Shown here: positions 26,945-34,386 of the stretch, in pieces
Numbering within the stretch: the first letter of the stretch is position 1
Layout of the letters: each line of letters opens with the position of its first letter
Source of the DNA: Mycobacterium sp. GA-2829
Lineage (GTDB): Bacteria; Actinomycetota; Actinomycetes; Mycobacteriales; Mycobacteriaceae
Direction: 5' to 3'
DNA: 64,000 nt
NCBI RefSeq assembly: GCF_001499965.1
Contig: NZ_LQIT01000022.1
Span: forward strand, 23,679-87,678
The notes under the pieces: model-generated
Seen by the model: the letters and a program-made list of their open reading frames with translations, nothing else
What the model was told of the DNA's origin: nothing
Database searches by the model: none
Made by a program: the position numbers and the translations under genes

Positions 26945-27330
26945 CCGCCGGACCCGTAGGGGCGGGTGATGATCTCGAGCTGGTGTCCCGACGGGTCGGG
27001 GAAGTACACGCCGCGGCCGCCGTCGTCGTGGTTGATCTCCCCGGGCCGACGGCCCAGCGGATCGGCCCAGTGCCGCAGACCCCGCACCCGGATGCGGCCG
27101 TAGATCGCGTCGAACTCGTCTTCGGACACCAGGAAGGCGTAGTGCTGGCGCTGCACGGTCACCTCGGGTGCCACCTGCATGTAGTCGAGTGTGACGCCAT
27201 GGTCGAGCTGCACCGCGAGGAACGGCCCGACCTCGCGGGCCGGGGGCAGACCGAACACCTCGGTGAAGAAGTCGGCGGACTCCCGACGGTCCTTCGCGCC
27301 GACGATCGTGTGGTTGAACGTGATGGCCAT
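26941..27330 (-). CDS. VOC (glyoxalase/dioxygenase-fold) protein
   Basis: The 129-residue single VOC domain has an N-terminal FNHTIVGAKDRRESADFFTEVFGL, a central Tyr/His region, and a C-terminal metal-ligand-like YFPDPSGHQLEIITRP. Members bind a divalent metal and act on varied small substrates; none can be assigned. The ATG at 27330 is preceded by GAGGTGG on the coding strand. It converges with the ProP-like gene. Confidence 0.88.
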   Translation of the reverse strand: MAITFNHTIVGAKDRRESADFFTEVFGLPPAREVGPFLAVQLDHGVTLDYMQVAPEVTVQRQHYAFLVSEDEFDAIYGRIRVRGLRHWADPLGRRPGEINHDDGGRGVYFPDPSGHQLEIITRPYGSGG

Positions 27331-27383
27331 GGCCACCTCAGTGAAGCAGTCACGGTTCCGCGGCGGCAAGAGTCGACGGCACG

Positions 27384-27413
27384 AAAAAGGGGCCACCCTC
27401 AACGGGTGGCCCC
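27384..27413 (-). terminator. intrinsic terminator of the small secreted-protein gene
   Basis: A perfect 10-bp GC stem (GGGGCCACCC at 27389-27398 with GGGTGGCCCC at 27404-27413, 5-base loop) is followed on the minus strand by five T. It lies 17 bp after the stop of the gene ending at 27430. Confidence 0.85.
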
Positions 27414-27429
27414 TCGGGGGGTTCCGGGG

Positions 27430-27678
27430 TCAGCGGACGGTGACGTAGACGACGCGGTCGTCGTTGTCGTACCGGACCGAGACGATGCTGGACTGGTCGA
27501 GCGGCTTGACCATGCCCTGGTGGTTGACCCGCACCGCGTAGCCGCGGTCGTCGAGTTGCGCGATGGCGTTCTCGGCGTTACCGGGTCCGGCCGGGGCGGC
27601 CTGGGCGGGGGCGGCCAGGCCCAGCAGGGCGGTGGTGGCGGCGCCGGCGAACAGGGTGGTGGCTGCGAACTTCGTCAT
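27430..27678 (-). CDS. small secreted protein of unknown function
   Basis: The product has about 82 residues. A signal peptide (MTKFAATTLFAGAATTALLGLAAPAQA) has an AQA-A cleavage site, leaving a mature protein of about 55 residues containing NAENAIAQLDDRGYAVRVNH. Similar short exported proteins are common in mycobacteria, and none I recall has a known role. The ATG at 27678 is chosen over the GTG at 27687 because AGAGAAG lies eight bases before it. A clear intrinsic terminator follows, so it is probably monocistronic. Confidence 0.8.
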   Translation of the reverse strand: MTKFAATTLFAGAATTALLGLAAPAQAAPAGPGNAENAIAQLDDRGYAVRVNHQGMVKPLDQSSIVSVRYDNDDRVVYVTVR

Positions 27679-27819
27679 CTTTCTCACTTCTCTGGCTTGG
27701 TGTTCGAGCCGTGGCGGTCGTCGCGGTTCGGACGTTTTCGTTGTTTCCTGACTGGTAGAACCGGCACGTCGTGCCGATGATTTCCGTTGGCAGCGATTGA
27801 CCCGCGATTGGCAGGATCG

Positions 27820-28719
27820 CTACCGCGAACGGCGCCAGCCGCCGTCGCTCTCCTCGATCACCACACTCCCGTTGTCCGAACGTGCGGTGATCTCGCCGGC
27901 CGCCTGGGCCGGGTTCGAGGTCTCCGGTACCCGCACCCGGGTGTAGTCCCCGGACTGCGCGCGGATGAGGTAGGGCCCGCCCTGGGGCAGCCCGAGTGCG
28001 ATGTCGCCGCTGCGGGTGACCGCCTCGACGGTCTCGGGGGCGGCGTCGCGGAAGTCGACGGCGATGTCACCCTCGGATGTGGTGGCGGCGAACCGTTCCC
28101 GCACCGAGATGGGGTCCCGCGCGGTGACCTCCCCGTCGACGGTCTGCACCTCCACCCGGCGAGCGGATCCGCTGAGGATCACCGCGCCGTCGGTGGTGTG
28201 GGCGATCAACTCGTCGACGTCGGCCTGCGCCAGTACGACGCCGGTCTGCTGCTGGGTGCGGACGCTGAGGCGGCGCGCCTGCTCGGGCGGCAGCGTCACG
28301 GTGATCTCACCGCCGCGGGCCCACCCGAAGGTGGGCGACGGCTGCCCCTCGAGGACGATCCGGGTCTCGGGTCCTGCGGTGGTGGTGGCGAGCCGGTGAT
28401 CCCCGCCGCCGGAGGTGTTGACCAGACGCAGGCTCGCCCGCGCCTCGCGGGCGTTCGGGTCGGCCGATATCCGGATCGCGACCGGGATGTCGGCGGTGTC
28501 GACGACCAGCGACCGCATCGTCGCAGGCAGCGTCTGGCTGTCGCTGAGGACCCGCACGGTGCTCAGCCCCCACGCGGTCACCGCGAGCGCCGCGACACTG
28601 CCGACCACCAGCACGGCGGCCACGGCGACCAGGACACCCCGGATCGCGGTGCGTCCGCCGGCAGACAGGGCGGGCGGCTCACCGACCGGGGCGGGAGGTG
28701 GGGGCGCCATGATTGTCAT
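27820..28719 (-). CDS. membrane-anchored DUF4097-type protein
   Basis: The 299-residue protein has a Pro-rich cytoplasmic N-terminus, one membrane helix (about 30-52, VLVAVAAVLVVGSVAALAV) and an extracytoplasmic part rich in short beta repeats (TTDGAVILSG, VQTVDGEVTA, TTSEGDIAVD, VTRSGDIALG, ARSDNGSVVI). This is the pattern of the DUF4097 beta-helix family. AAGGAA six bases upstream supports the ATG at 28719. It is the third gene of a kinase-regulator-DUF4097 operon, which recalls LiaFSR-type envelope-stress modules, where a membrane protein tunes the kinase. That role is inference. Confidence 0.85.
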   Translation of the reverse strand: MTIMAPPPPAPVGEPPALSAGGRTAIRGVLVAVAAVLVVGSVAALAVTAWGLSTVRVLSDSQTLPATMRSLVVDTADIPVAIRISADPNAREARASLRLVNTSGGGDHRLATTTAGPETRIVLEGQPSPTFGWARGGEITVTLPPEQARRLSVRTQQQTGVVLAQADVDELIAHTTDGAVILSGSARRVEVQTVDGEVTARDPISVRERFAATTSEGDIAVDFRDAAPETVEAVTRSGDIALGLPQGGPYLIRAQSGDYTRVRVPETSNPAQAAGEITARSDNGSVVIEESDGGWRRSR

Positions 28720-28739
28720 CGGGGATTCCTTCCGCGCGT

Positions 28740-29384
28740 TCATGATTCGAGGTACCGCAGGACGGCCAGCACCCGGCGGTTCTCGGCGTCGTCGGGGGCG
28801 AGGCCGAGCTTGGTGAAGATCGAGGCGATGTGTTTCTCGGCCGACCCGACCGAGATGTGCATGTGGCCGGCGATGCCCGAGTTCGTCTTGCCTTCGGCCA
28901 TGAGTTGCAGCACCTCGTGCTCCCGCGGGGTCAGCTGGTCGAGGACCGCGCGACGGTGGCTGCGCACCAGGATCTGGGACACGACTTCCGGGTCGAGCAC
29001 GGTGCCGCCGTTGCCGACCACCTCGACGGCGTCGAGGAAGGCGGGTACGTCGGCGACGCGGTCTTTCAGCAGGTAGCCGAAACCCTTTGTGTCCGAAGCG
29101 ATCAACTCGGCCGCATAACGTTGTTCGACGTAGTGTGACAGGACGAGCACCGGCGACTCCGGATTCTGGGTGCGCAGCAGCGCGGCGGCGCGGATGCCCT
29201 CGTCGGTGAAGGTGGGCGGCATCCGCACGTCGAGGATCGCGAGGTCCGGACGGGTGTCGTTGACCAGGCGCAGCAGGTTGGTGGCGTCGGGGACACCGGC
29301 GACCACCTCGTGGCCCGCGTCGGCGAGGATGCGTTCGATTCCGGCGCGCAGCAGGGCGGAATCCTCGGCGATCACGATCCGCAT
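28740..29384 (-). CDS. NarL/LuxR-family response regulator
   Basis: The protein has 214 residues. The receiver domain has the acidic pair in MRIVIAEDSALLRAG, phosphoacceptor Asp52 in AILDVRMP and Lys in GYLLKD. The C-terminal LuxR helix-turn-helix (LTPREHEVLQLMAEGKTNSGIA to SAEKHIASIFTKLGL) binds DNA. The ATG at 29384 lies 13 bp inside the kinase gene's 3' end. The long open frame running further upstream is only a shadow of the kinase gene. Confidence 0.93.
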   Translation of the reverse strand: MRIVIAEDSALLRAGIERILADAGHEVVAGVPDATNLLRLVNDTRPDLAILDVRMPPTFTDEGIRAAALLRTQNPESPVLVLSHYVEQRYAAELIASDTKGFGYLLKDRVADVPAFLDAVEVVGNGGTVLDPEVVSQILVRSHRRAVLDQLTPREHEVLQLMAEGKTNSGIAGHMHISVGSAEKHIASIFTKLGLAPDDAENRRVLAVLRYLES

Positions 29385-30673
29385 GGCAGCACCGCCGTGA
29401 CGATGGTGGGGCCGGTGGCGGGGCTGGAGACACTGAACGTGCCGCGCGCCGCGCGCACCCGTTCGTCGAGCCCCCGCAGGCCGGTGGCGTTCTCGTCGTC
29501 GGTGATCGACGCACCGCCGCGGCCGTCGTCGAAGACCGAGACGTGCAGGGTGTCGGACTGCTCGTCGAGTCGCACCGTGATCACCGCCTGGGTGGCCCCG
29601 GCGTGTTTGGCGATGTTGGTCAGCGCCTCGGCCACCACGAAGTAGGCGACGGACTCCACCTCGTCGGGTAGCCGGCGCGGCAGGTGCAGGTCGAGTGTCG
29701 TTGGCACACCGGAGTTCTCGGCACGCTGCACGACCGCCGAAAGGGCGGCGTCGAGTCCGCGGTCGGCGAGGATCGTCGGCGCGATACCGCGCACCACGTT
29801 GCGCAGTTCGACCAGTGCGTTCTTCGCTTCGTCGTGCGCCTCGGCGATCAGCTGCCGGGCCGCGGGCAGATCGGTGTCGAGTTTGGTCTGCGCCAGGCCG
29901 ATCGCCATCGCCAGGGACACCAGCCGCGGCTGGACGGTGTCGTGCAGGTCGCGTTCGATGCGGTGACGTTCGGTCTGCGCCGACGACACCGCGCCGGCCC
30001 TGGCGTCGCTGAGCGCGCTGACCTCGTATTTCAGTGCGGCCGTGGGGGACGGGGTGAGTAGCCAGCGGTCGATGACCGCGTCGATCCGGGGTGCGAAGAC
30101 CAGGATCGCGATCGACGCCGCGACCGCCACGACGGCCAGCGGCCACGCGAGGGCGGGCGGGAGGAACGCCAGGCCCGCGGCGTCGTCGCTGGCGTCGATC
30201 GCATGCGCGGCGGCGGGCGCCAGGAACCCGAAGGCCAGGAGTGCGAACGCCAGCGCGGTGGCGAGGATGTCGTAGGTCAAACGTAGGTAGTGGTGGGCCA
30301 GGATCTTCCAGAAGCGGGCGCTGCTGACGTCGAGCCACAGCTGGTGCGCCCAGCCCTGGAATCCGGTGTAGGGCGTGGGACGGCGGAACGGCTGACCGAT
30401 GCCCAGCCCGAACACCGCTTCGCTGCGCACCCGCTCCACCCGGTCGATACCGCGCACGAGGTACACGAAAACCACTGCAGCCAAGAGGAATCCGATCACC
30501 GAAGGGATCGAGGACACACCGATGACGAAGAGTCCGAGCGGAATCCAGAACCACACCGCGCCGAGGGCGGCGCCGACGACCATGGACGCGGTCGCGACGA
30601 GGCCTGCGGTGCGGCGTGGGGCCTGCGCGGGTGCGTCCGGCGCGTGCGGGGGGCTTGCGGAGATGGCGACCAT
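29372..30673 (-). CDS. NarL-type sensor histidine kinase with putative membrane sensor domain
   Basis: The protein has 433 residues. Four or more membrane helices lie in the first 200 residues, with the pattern of the PF13796 'sensor' domain. A HisKA_3 motif ERHRIERDLHDTVQPR follows (His244), then an ATPase domain with EALTNIAKHAGA, DDGRGG and GLRGLDERVRA. It phosphorylates the regulator encoded just downstream. The coding-strand TAAGTT sits six bases before the ATG with GGAGG too close for a normal Shine-Dalgarno, so the mRNA may be leaderless. Confidence 0.92.
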   Translation of the reverse strand: MVAISASPPHAPDAPAQAPRRTAGLVATASMVVGAALGAVWFWIPLGLFVIGVSSIPSVIGFLLAAVVFVYLVRGIDRVERVRSEAVFGLGIGQPFRRPTPYTGFQGWAHQLWLDVSSARFWKILAHHYLRLTYDILATALAFALLAFGFLAPAAAHAIDASDDAAGLAFLPPALAWPLAVVAVAASIAILVFAPRIDAVIDRWLLTPSPTAALKYEVSALSDARAGAVSSAQTERHRIERDLHDTVQPRLVSLAMAIGLAQTKLDTDLPAARQLIAEAHDEAKNALVELRNVVRGIAPTILADRGLDAALSAVVQRAENSGVPTTLDLHLPRRLPDEVESVAYFVVAEALTNIAKHAGATQAVITVRLDEQSDTLHVSVFDDGRGGASITDDENATGLRGLDERVRAARGTFSVSSPATGPTIVTAVLPCGS

Positions 30674-30729
30674 GCCTCCAACTTATGGAGTGCGCGTGCG
30701 GTGCGACACAGCGTTTTCCGCCGAGTCGG

Positions 30730-30747
30730 CCGGGGGTTAACCCCCGG
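30730..30747. promoter_or_regulatory. 18-bp perfect palindrome in a divergent promoter region
   Basis: CCGGGGGTTAACCCCCGG is fully self-complementary. It lies in the 91-bp gap between the divergent kinase operon (start 30673) and the LLM gene (start 30765), 18 bp before the latter. It is a strong candidate operator for a dimeric regulator, possibly the NarL-type regulator of the same operon. Confidence 0.6.
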
Positions 30748-30764
30748 ATGCCAGAATCGCGGGT

Positions 30765-31658
30765 GTGCGCATCGGAATGACGCTGCCCGTGATGGAACCC
30801 GATCTGGATCGCGCGACGCTGCGCGACTGGGCACGGGCGGTCGACGAGGGCCCGTTCTCGGCCCTGTGCTGGGGTGAGCGGATCGCTTTCGACAATCCCG
30901 ACAGCTTGACGCTGCTGGGGGCGGTGGCGGCGTGGACCGAACGGGTCCGGTTGGTGACGACGGTGATCGTGCCGCAGCTGCACGATCCGGTGCTGCTGGC
31001 CAAGGCGCTCGCGACCGGCGATCTGGTCAGCGATGGCCGCTTGACGGTGGGGATCGGGGTCGGCGGCAGGCACGAGGACTACGCGGCCGTCGGCGCCGAT
31101 CCGGCCACCCAGACGATGCGCCAGATGGCCGACCGTGTCGCGGTGATGAAGCGGGTGTGGGCGGGGGAGAAGGTCACCGATTCGGTGCTGCCGGTCGGCC
31201 CGCCCCCGGTGCAGCCGGGCGGCCCGCCGCTGCTGGTCGGCACGATCGGACCGAAGACCGTGCGCAGCGCGGCAGCCTGGGCCGACGGGATGGCGGGCAC
31301 GATCCTCGATCTCGACCCGGTCAAACAGGACGAGCTGTTCGATGTCGCGCGCACCGCGTGGGCCGAGGCCGGGAAACCGGAACCGCATCTGGCGACGTCG
31401 TTCTGGTTCGCCCTCGGGGAACCGGAGGAGGCGCGCGTCCAGGTGCACCGCCACCTGCGGCGCTACATGAACTGGATACCGGGTGAGTTCGTCGACGCGA
31501 TGGCGCCGACGACCGGTTTCGCGGGCACCGAGGACGATCTGCTGGCACTGCTCGACCGGTTCGAGCGGATCGGCACCGACGAGGTGCACCTGATTCCGAC
31601 GAGCGCGGATTCGGATCAGCTCAAACGCGTCGCCGACGTGGTGCGGGACCGGGGGTAG
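30765..31658 (+). CDS. LLM-class (luciferase-like) F420- or flavin-dependent oxidoreductase
   Basis: The 297-residue protein has the LLM TIM-barrel pattern: MRIGMTLPVMEPDL, the segment RVRLVTTVIVPQLHDPVLLAKALATGDLVSDGRLTVGIGVG and GTEDDLLALLDRFERIGTDEVHL near the end. Mycobacteria have many F420-dependent members of this class; cofactor and substrate cannot be fixed here. The GTG start at 30765 matches the family N-terminus. It is followed two bases later by the DUF899 gene. Confidence 0.87.
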   Translation: MRIGMTLPVMEPDLDRATLRDWARAVDEGPFSALCWGERIAFDNPDSLTLLGAVAAWTERVRLVTTVIVPQLHDPVLLAKALATGDLVSDGRLTVGIGVGGRHEDYAAVGADPATQTMRQMADRVAVMKRVWAGEKVTDSVLPVGPPPVQPGGPPLLVGTIGPKTVRSAAAWADGMAGTILDLDPVKQDELFDVARTAWAEAGKPEPHLATSFWFALGEPEEARVQVHRHLRRYMNWIPGEFVDAMAPTTGFAGTEDDLLALLDRFERIGTDEVHLIPTSADSDQLKRVADVVRDRG

Positions 31659-31660
31659 CG

Positions 31661-32332
31661 GTGGCCACCGACCCGCTCCCGCCGATCGTCTCCCGCGACG
31701 AGTGGGAGCGGGCGCGCGCCGAACTGCTGTTGCGGGAGAAGGAACTGACCCGGCTCAAGGATGAGGTGAGCGCGGCGCGACGCCGCCTGCCCATGGTCGA
31801 GGTGACCGAACCGTACGTGTTCGACACCGAGAGCGGCCCGTTGGCACTGGTCGACCTGTTCGACGGCAGGCGGCAGCTGATCGTGCAGCACTTCATGTTC
31901 GGCCCGGACTGGGAGCAGGGCTGCGAAGGCTGCTCGATGATGGCCGACCACCTCGGCCCGCTGTCGCACCTGCACGCCAAGGACACGTCGCTGGTGCTGG
32001 TGTCACGCGCGCCGGTCGGCAAGCTGCTGGCCTTCCGCGACCGCATGGGCTGGGACCTGCCGTGGGTGTCCTCCGGCGCGTCGACGTTCAACGAGGACTA
32101 CGGCGTCACCGTGGACGGCGAGGAACGCCACGGCATCAGCGTCTTCCTGCGGCACGGCGATCGTGTGTTCCATACGTGGTCCACCTACCGCCGCGGTGAG
32201 GAGCCGTTCATGCTCGTCTTCGACCTGCTCGACCTCACCCCCTACGGCCGTCAGGAGACGTGGGAGGACTCACCCGACGGCTGGCCGCAGCGCCCGCCGT
32301 ATGAGTGGATGCGCCTGCACGACGAGTACTGA
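31661..32332 (+). CDS. DUF899 thioredoxin-fold protein
   Basis: The 223-residue protein begins with a helical segment (SRDEWERARAELLLREKELTRLKDEVSAARRRLP) and continues with a thioredoxin-like fold. The latter contains the redox-type motif GCEGCSMMAD and the aromatic-rich FNEDYGVTVDGEE region. This is the usual DUF899 layout and length. Activity is unknown; the CxxC suggests thiol chemistry. It probably shares a transcript with the LLM gene and ends before a strong hairpin. Confidence 0.88.
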   Translation: MATDPLPPIVSRDEWERARAELLLREKELTRLKDEVSAARRRLPMVEVTEPYVFDTESGPLALVDLFDGRRQLIVQHFMFGPDWEQGCEGCSMMADHLGPLSHLHAKDTSLVLVSRAPVGKLLAFRDRMGWDLPWVSSGASTFNEDYGVTVDGEERHGISVFLRHGDRVFHTWSTYRRGEEPFMLVFDLLDLTPYGRQETWEDSPDGWPQRPPYEWMRLHDEY

Positions 32333-32346
32333 CCGCAGACACGACA

Positions 32347-32377
32347 GTGGCCGCCTCGCGTGATGCGAGGCGGCCAC
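32347..32377. terminator. bidirectional hairpin between convergent genes
   Basis: A perfect 13-bp stem starts GTGGCCGCC (32347-32359) and closes on a 5-base loop with 32365-32377. There is no T tract on either side. It lies in the 67-bp gap between the DUF899 gene and the convergent secreted-protein gene and could end transcription from both, in the U-poor style common in mycobacteria. Confidence 0.6.
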
Positions 32378-32399
32378 GATCGTCTGGTTCAGCGCCGGA

Positions 32400-32882
32400 T
32401 CAGAATCCGATCTTCGGCAGCTTCAACGGATTGTTGGGCGGACCCAGGTTCAGCGGGTTGTTCGGCGGCCCGAGCTTCGGGGCGGGCAGGTTCACGCTGG
32501 GCATGCCGACGCCGGGCACGTTGACCGCGGGCGGGTTCAGGATGAACGGCACGCTGATGTCGGGCACCACGTCGGGGAGCACGAAGTCCGGAAGGCCGAC
32601 CGAGACCGGGACGCTGGCGTTGGCCTCGACGGGCGACGGCAGGTTCGCGACGTTCTTGGCCACCTCACGGGACCAGGCCTCGGGAATCTGGATCGGCGCC
32701 TTGTTGGCCGTGTTCTTCTTCTCCGCAGGCTTCTCCTCCGGCGCCCGCTCACAGGCGGCCGGGTCGGCGCACTCCGGATTCGCGACAGGTTCGGCTGCGG
32801 CGACCCCCACGCCCAGGAACCATGCCGGCAGGCCGACGACACCGACGATCGATGCCCCGGCGAGTACTCGTTTGATATCCAC
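32400..32882 (-). CDS. secreted Pro/Asn-rich protein with tandem GPPNNPL repeats
   Basis: The 160-residue protein has an N-terminal signal sequence (about 1-30, GASIVGVVGLPAWFLGVGVAAAEP), a short Cys pair (PECADPAACE), a charged linker and a Pro/Val/Asn-rich C-terminus ending with two LGPPNNPL-type repeats. I do not recognise the family; composition suggests an extended exported or cell-wall protein. The GTG at 32882 is preferred because GAGGGG lies six to seven bases upstream. The longer open frame is not supported. Confidence 0.7.
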   Translation of the reverse strand: MDIKRVLAGASIVGVVGLPAWFLGVGVAAAEPVANPECADPAACERAPEEKPAEKKNTANKAPIQIPEAWSREVAKNVANLPSPVEANASVPVSVGLPDFVLPDVVPDISVPFILNPPAVNVPGVGMPSVNLPAPKLGPPNNPLNLGPPNNPLKLPKIGF

Positions 32883-33222
32883 AATCAACCCCTCAGTAGG
32901 AAATCGCTTAGATCGTATCCCTAATGCGCAAATCGCGCTGCCGCTTACTTCCTCCGGACCCCCGATACGACGGCGTTCGCCCTGCCCCGGGAGCCCCCTG
33001 GCGATCTGCGCAAATGTGCTCAACCATCGACTTCGAGGCGAACTTCGACTTGCGGCAAACGCCTCCCTTTCGGGTGCCCTCCGATCGTTGCAGACAGAAG
33101 CTCTGGTCATGGAGGCCAGCAAATTCAGCGTCAAGGACCTTCGAGCGTTGCGGACGTGGGGTGTGAGGCTGCGGTGCGATATCGGACTCATTTGTTGCGT
33201 TAGCTGGATAGGCTCTCGCCAC
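32883..33222. other. 340-bp divergent intergenic region
   Basis: It separates the secreted-protein gene (minus) from the serine hydrolase gene (plus). G+C is visibly lower than in the flanks. TACGAT on the minus strand near 32910 and TAGGCT at 33209-33214 on the plus strand are possible -10 sites; the latter is eight bases before the hydrolase ATG, allowing a leaderless mRNA. TGCGCAAAT occurs at 32925 and 33007. No convincing gene is seen. Confidence 0.5.
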
Positions 33223-34383
33223 ATGCGAGTTCGTCGACGGCTGGCGGCGCTGACGCTGGCAACAACCGCCTTCGTCGCCGCGCCGCCGGTGATGGCGCAG
33301 GCACCGGATCTCACCGCCGCACTCGACCGGGCGATCGAGGCGCGGCTGGCCCAGATGGGCGTCCCCGGCGCGATCGTCAGCCTGTCGATACCCGGAGAGA
33401 TCGACTACGTGAAGGCGTTCGGCGTCGGCGACACCGCGACCGGTGCGCCGATGCTGGTCGACGACCACACCCGCATCGGCAGCGTCACCAAGACGTTCAC
33501 GGGCACGGCGATCCTGCAGCTGGTCGATCAGGGCCGGATCCGGCTGAGCGATCCGATCTCCCGGTACGTCGAGGGCGTGCCGTCGGGCGACGTGATCACC
33601 CTCGACCTGCTGGGCCGGATGCGCAGCGGACTGCCCGACTACACCGAGACCGACGCTTTCATCGACCGCGTCTACCGCGAGGCGCCGACCGGGCCGGACG
33701 CGTTCACCGCCACGCCGCGCGAACTCGTCGACGCCGCGTTCACCCAGCCGCGGAACTTCCCGCCGGACACCGACTACGAGTACTCGAACACCAACACGGT
33801 GCTGCTCGGGATGGTGGTCGAGAAGGTCACCGGGATACCGCTGGGCGGCTACCTGCAGCAGCACGTGTTCGGTCCGCTCGGCCTGACCCAGACCAGCTAC
33901 CCGGTCAACGGCCTGCTGCCGGCGCCCTACCCGCACGGCTACAACAAGGCGCCCGACGGGCGGATCCTCGACACCACGCTGTGGAATCCGTCGTGGGCCG
34001 ATGCCGCGGGCAAGATCGTGTCGAACGCCTCGGACATGCGGATCTGGGCGCGGGCGCTGGGGCAGGGGACGCTGTTGCGGCCCGAGACGCAGGCCGCGCG
34101 GGTGAGCGGCGGGTCGGAGGTCGTGCCGCGCGTCCGCTACGACTTCGCGATCTTCACCGTCCAGGGGTGGCGCGGTCACAACGGCGACATCCCCGGCTAC
34201 GCGACGGTGGCGGTGTATCTGCCCGAACGCGACGCGACGCTGGTGGTGTTCGTGAATTCCGATGTGCCCGAACCGCATTCGGCGGGACAACTGGCCTACG
34301 TGGTCACCGAGGTGGCCACCCCGGGCAATGTGTACGAACTCGGCCCGCAACCACCTCAGCTGATCGACGAACCCGACGAGTGA
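33223..34383 (+). CDS. secreted serine hydrolase, beta-lactamase/DD-peptidase (class C) fold
   Basis: The 386-residue protein has a signal peptide of about 25 residues (AALTLATTAFVAAPPVMAQA). All three active-site motifs of the PBP-like fold are present: S87-V-T-K90, Y187-S-N189 and H319-N-G321 in place of KTG. Relatives are D-Ala-D-Ala carboxypeptidases, esterases or amidohydrolases acting outside the membrane; a cell-wall substrate is likely but unproven. ATG 33223 is chosen because it begins the signal peptide. Confidence 0.9.
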   Translation: MRVRRRLAALTLATTAFVAAPPVMAQAPDLTAALDRAIEARLAQMGVPGAIVSLSIPGEIDYVKAFGVGDTATGAPMLVDDHTRIGSVTKTFTGTAILQLVDQGRIRLSDPISRYVEGVPSGDVITLDLLGRMRSGLPDYTETDAFIDRVYREAPTGPDAFTATPRELVDAAFTQPRNFPPDTDYEYSNTNTVLLGMVVEKVTGIPLGGYLQQHVFGPLGLTQTSYPVNGLLPAPYPHGYNKAPDGRILDTTLWNPSWADAAGKIVSNASDMRIWARALGQGTLLRPETQAARVSGGSEVVPRVRYDFAIFTVQGWRGHNGDIPGYATVAVYLPERDATLVVFVNSDVPEPHSAGQLAYVVTEVATPGNVYELGPQPPQLIDEPDE

Positions 34384-34386
34384 GGG

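Noticed and set aside
29385..31589. upstream extension of the NarL-type regulator frame
   Set aside because: The real regulator starts at 29384. The rest is an out-of-frame reading of the kinase gene and an antisense reading of the LLM gene.
32924..33166. 80-codon plus-strand ORF in the 32.9-33.2 kb gap
   Set aside because: It has no ribosome binding site, domain or signal sequence, and irregular codon use; it is more likely intergenic DNA.
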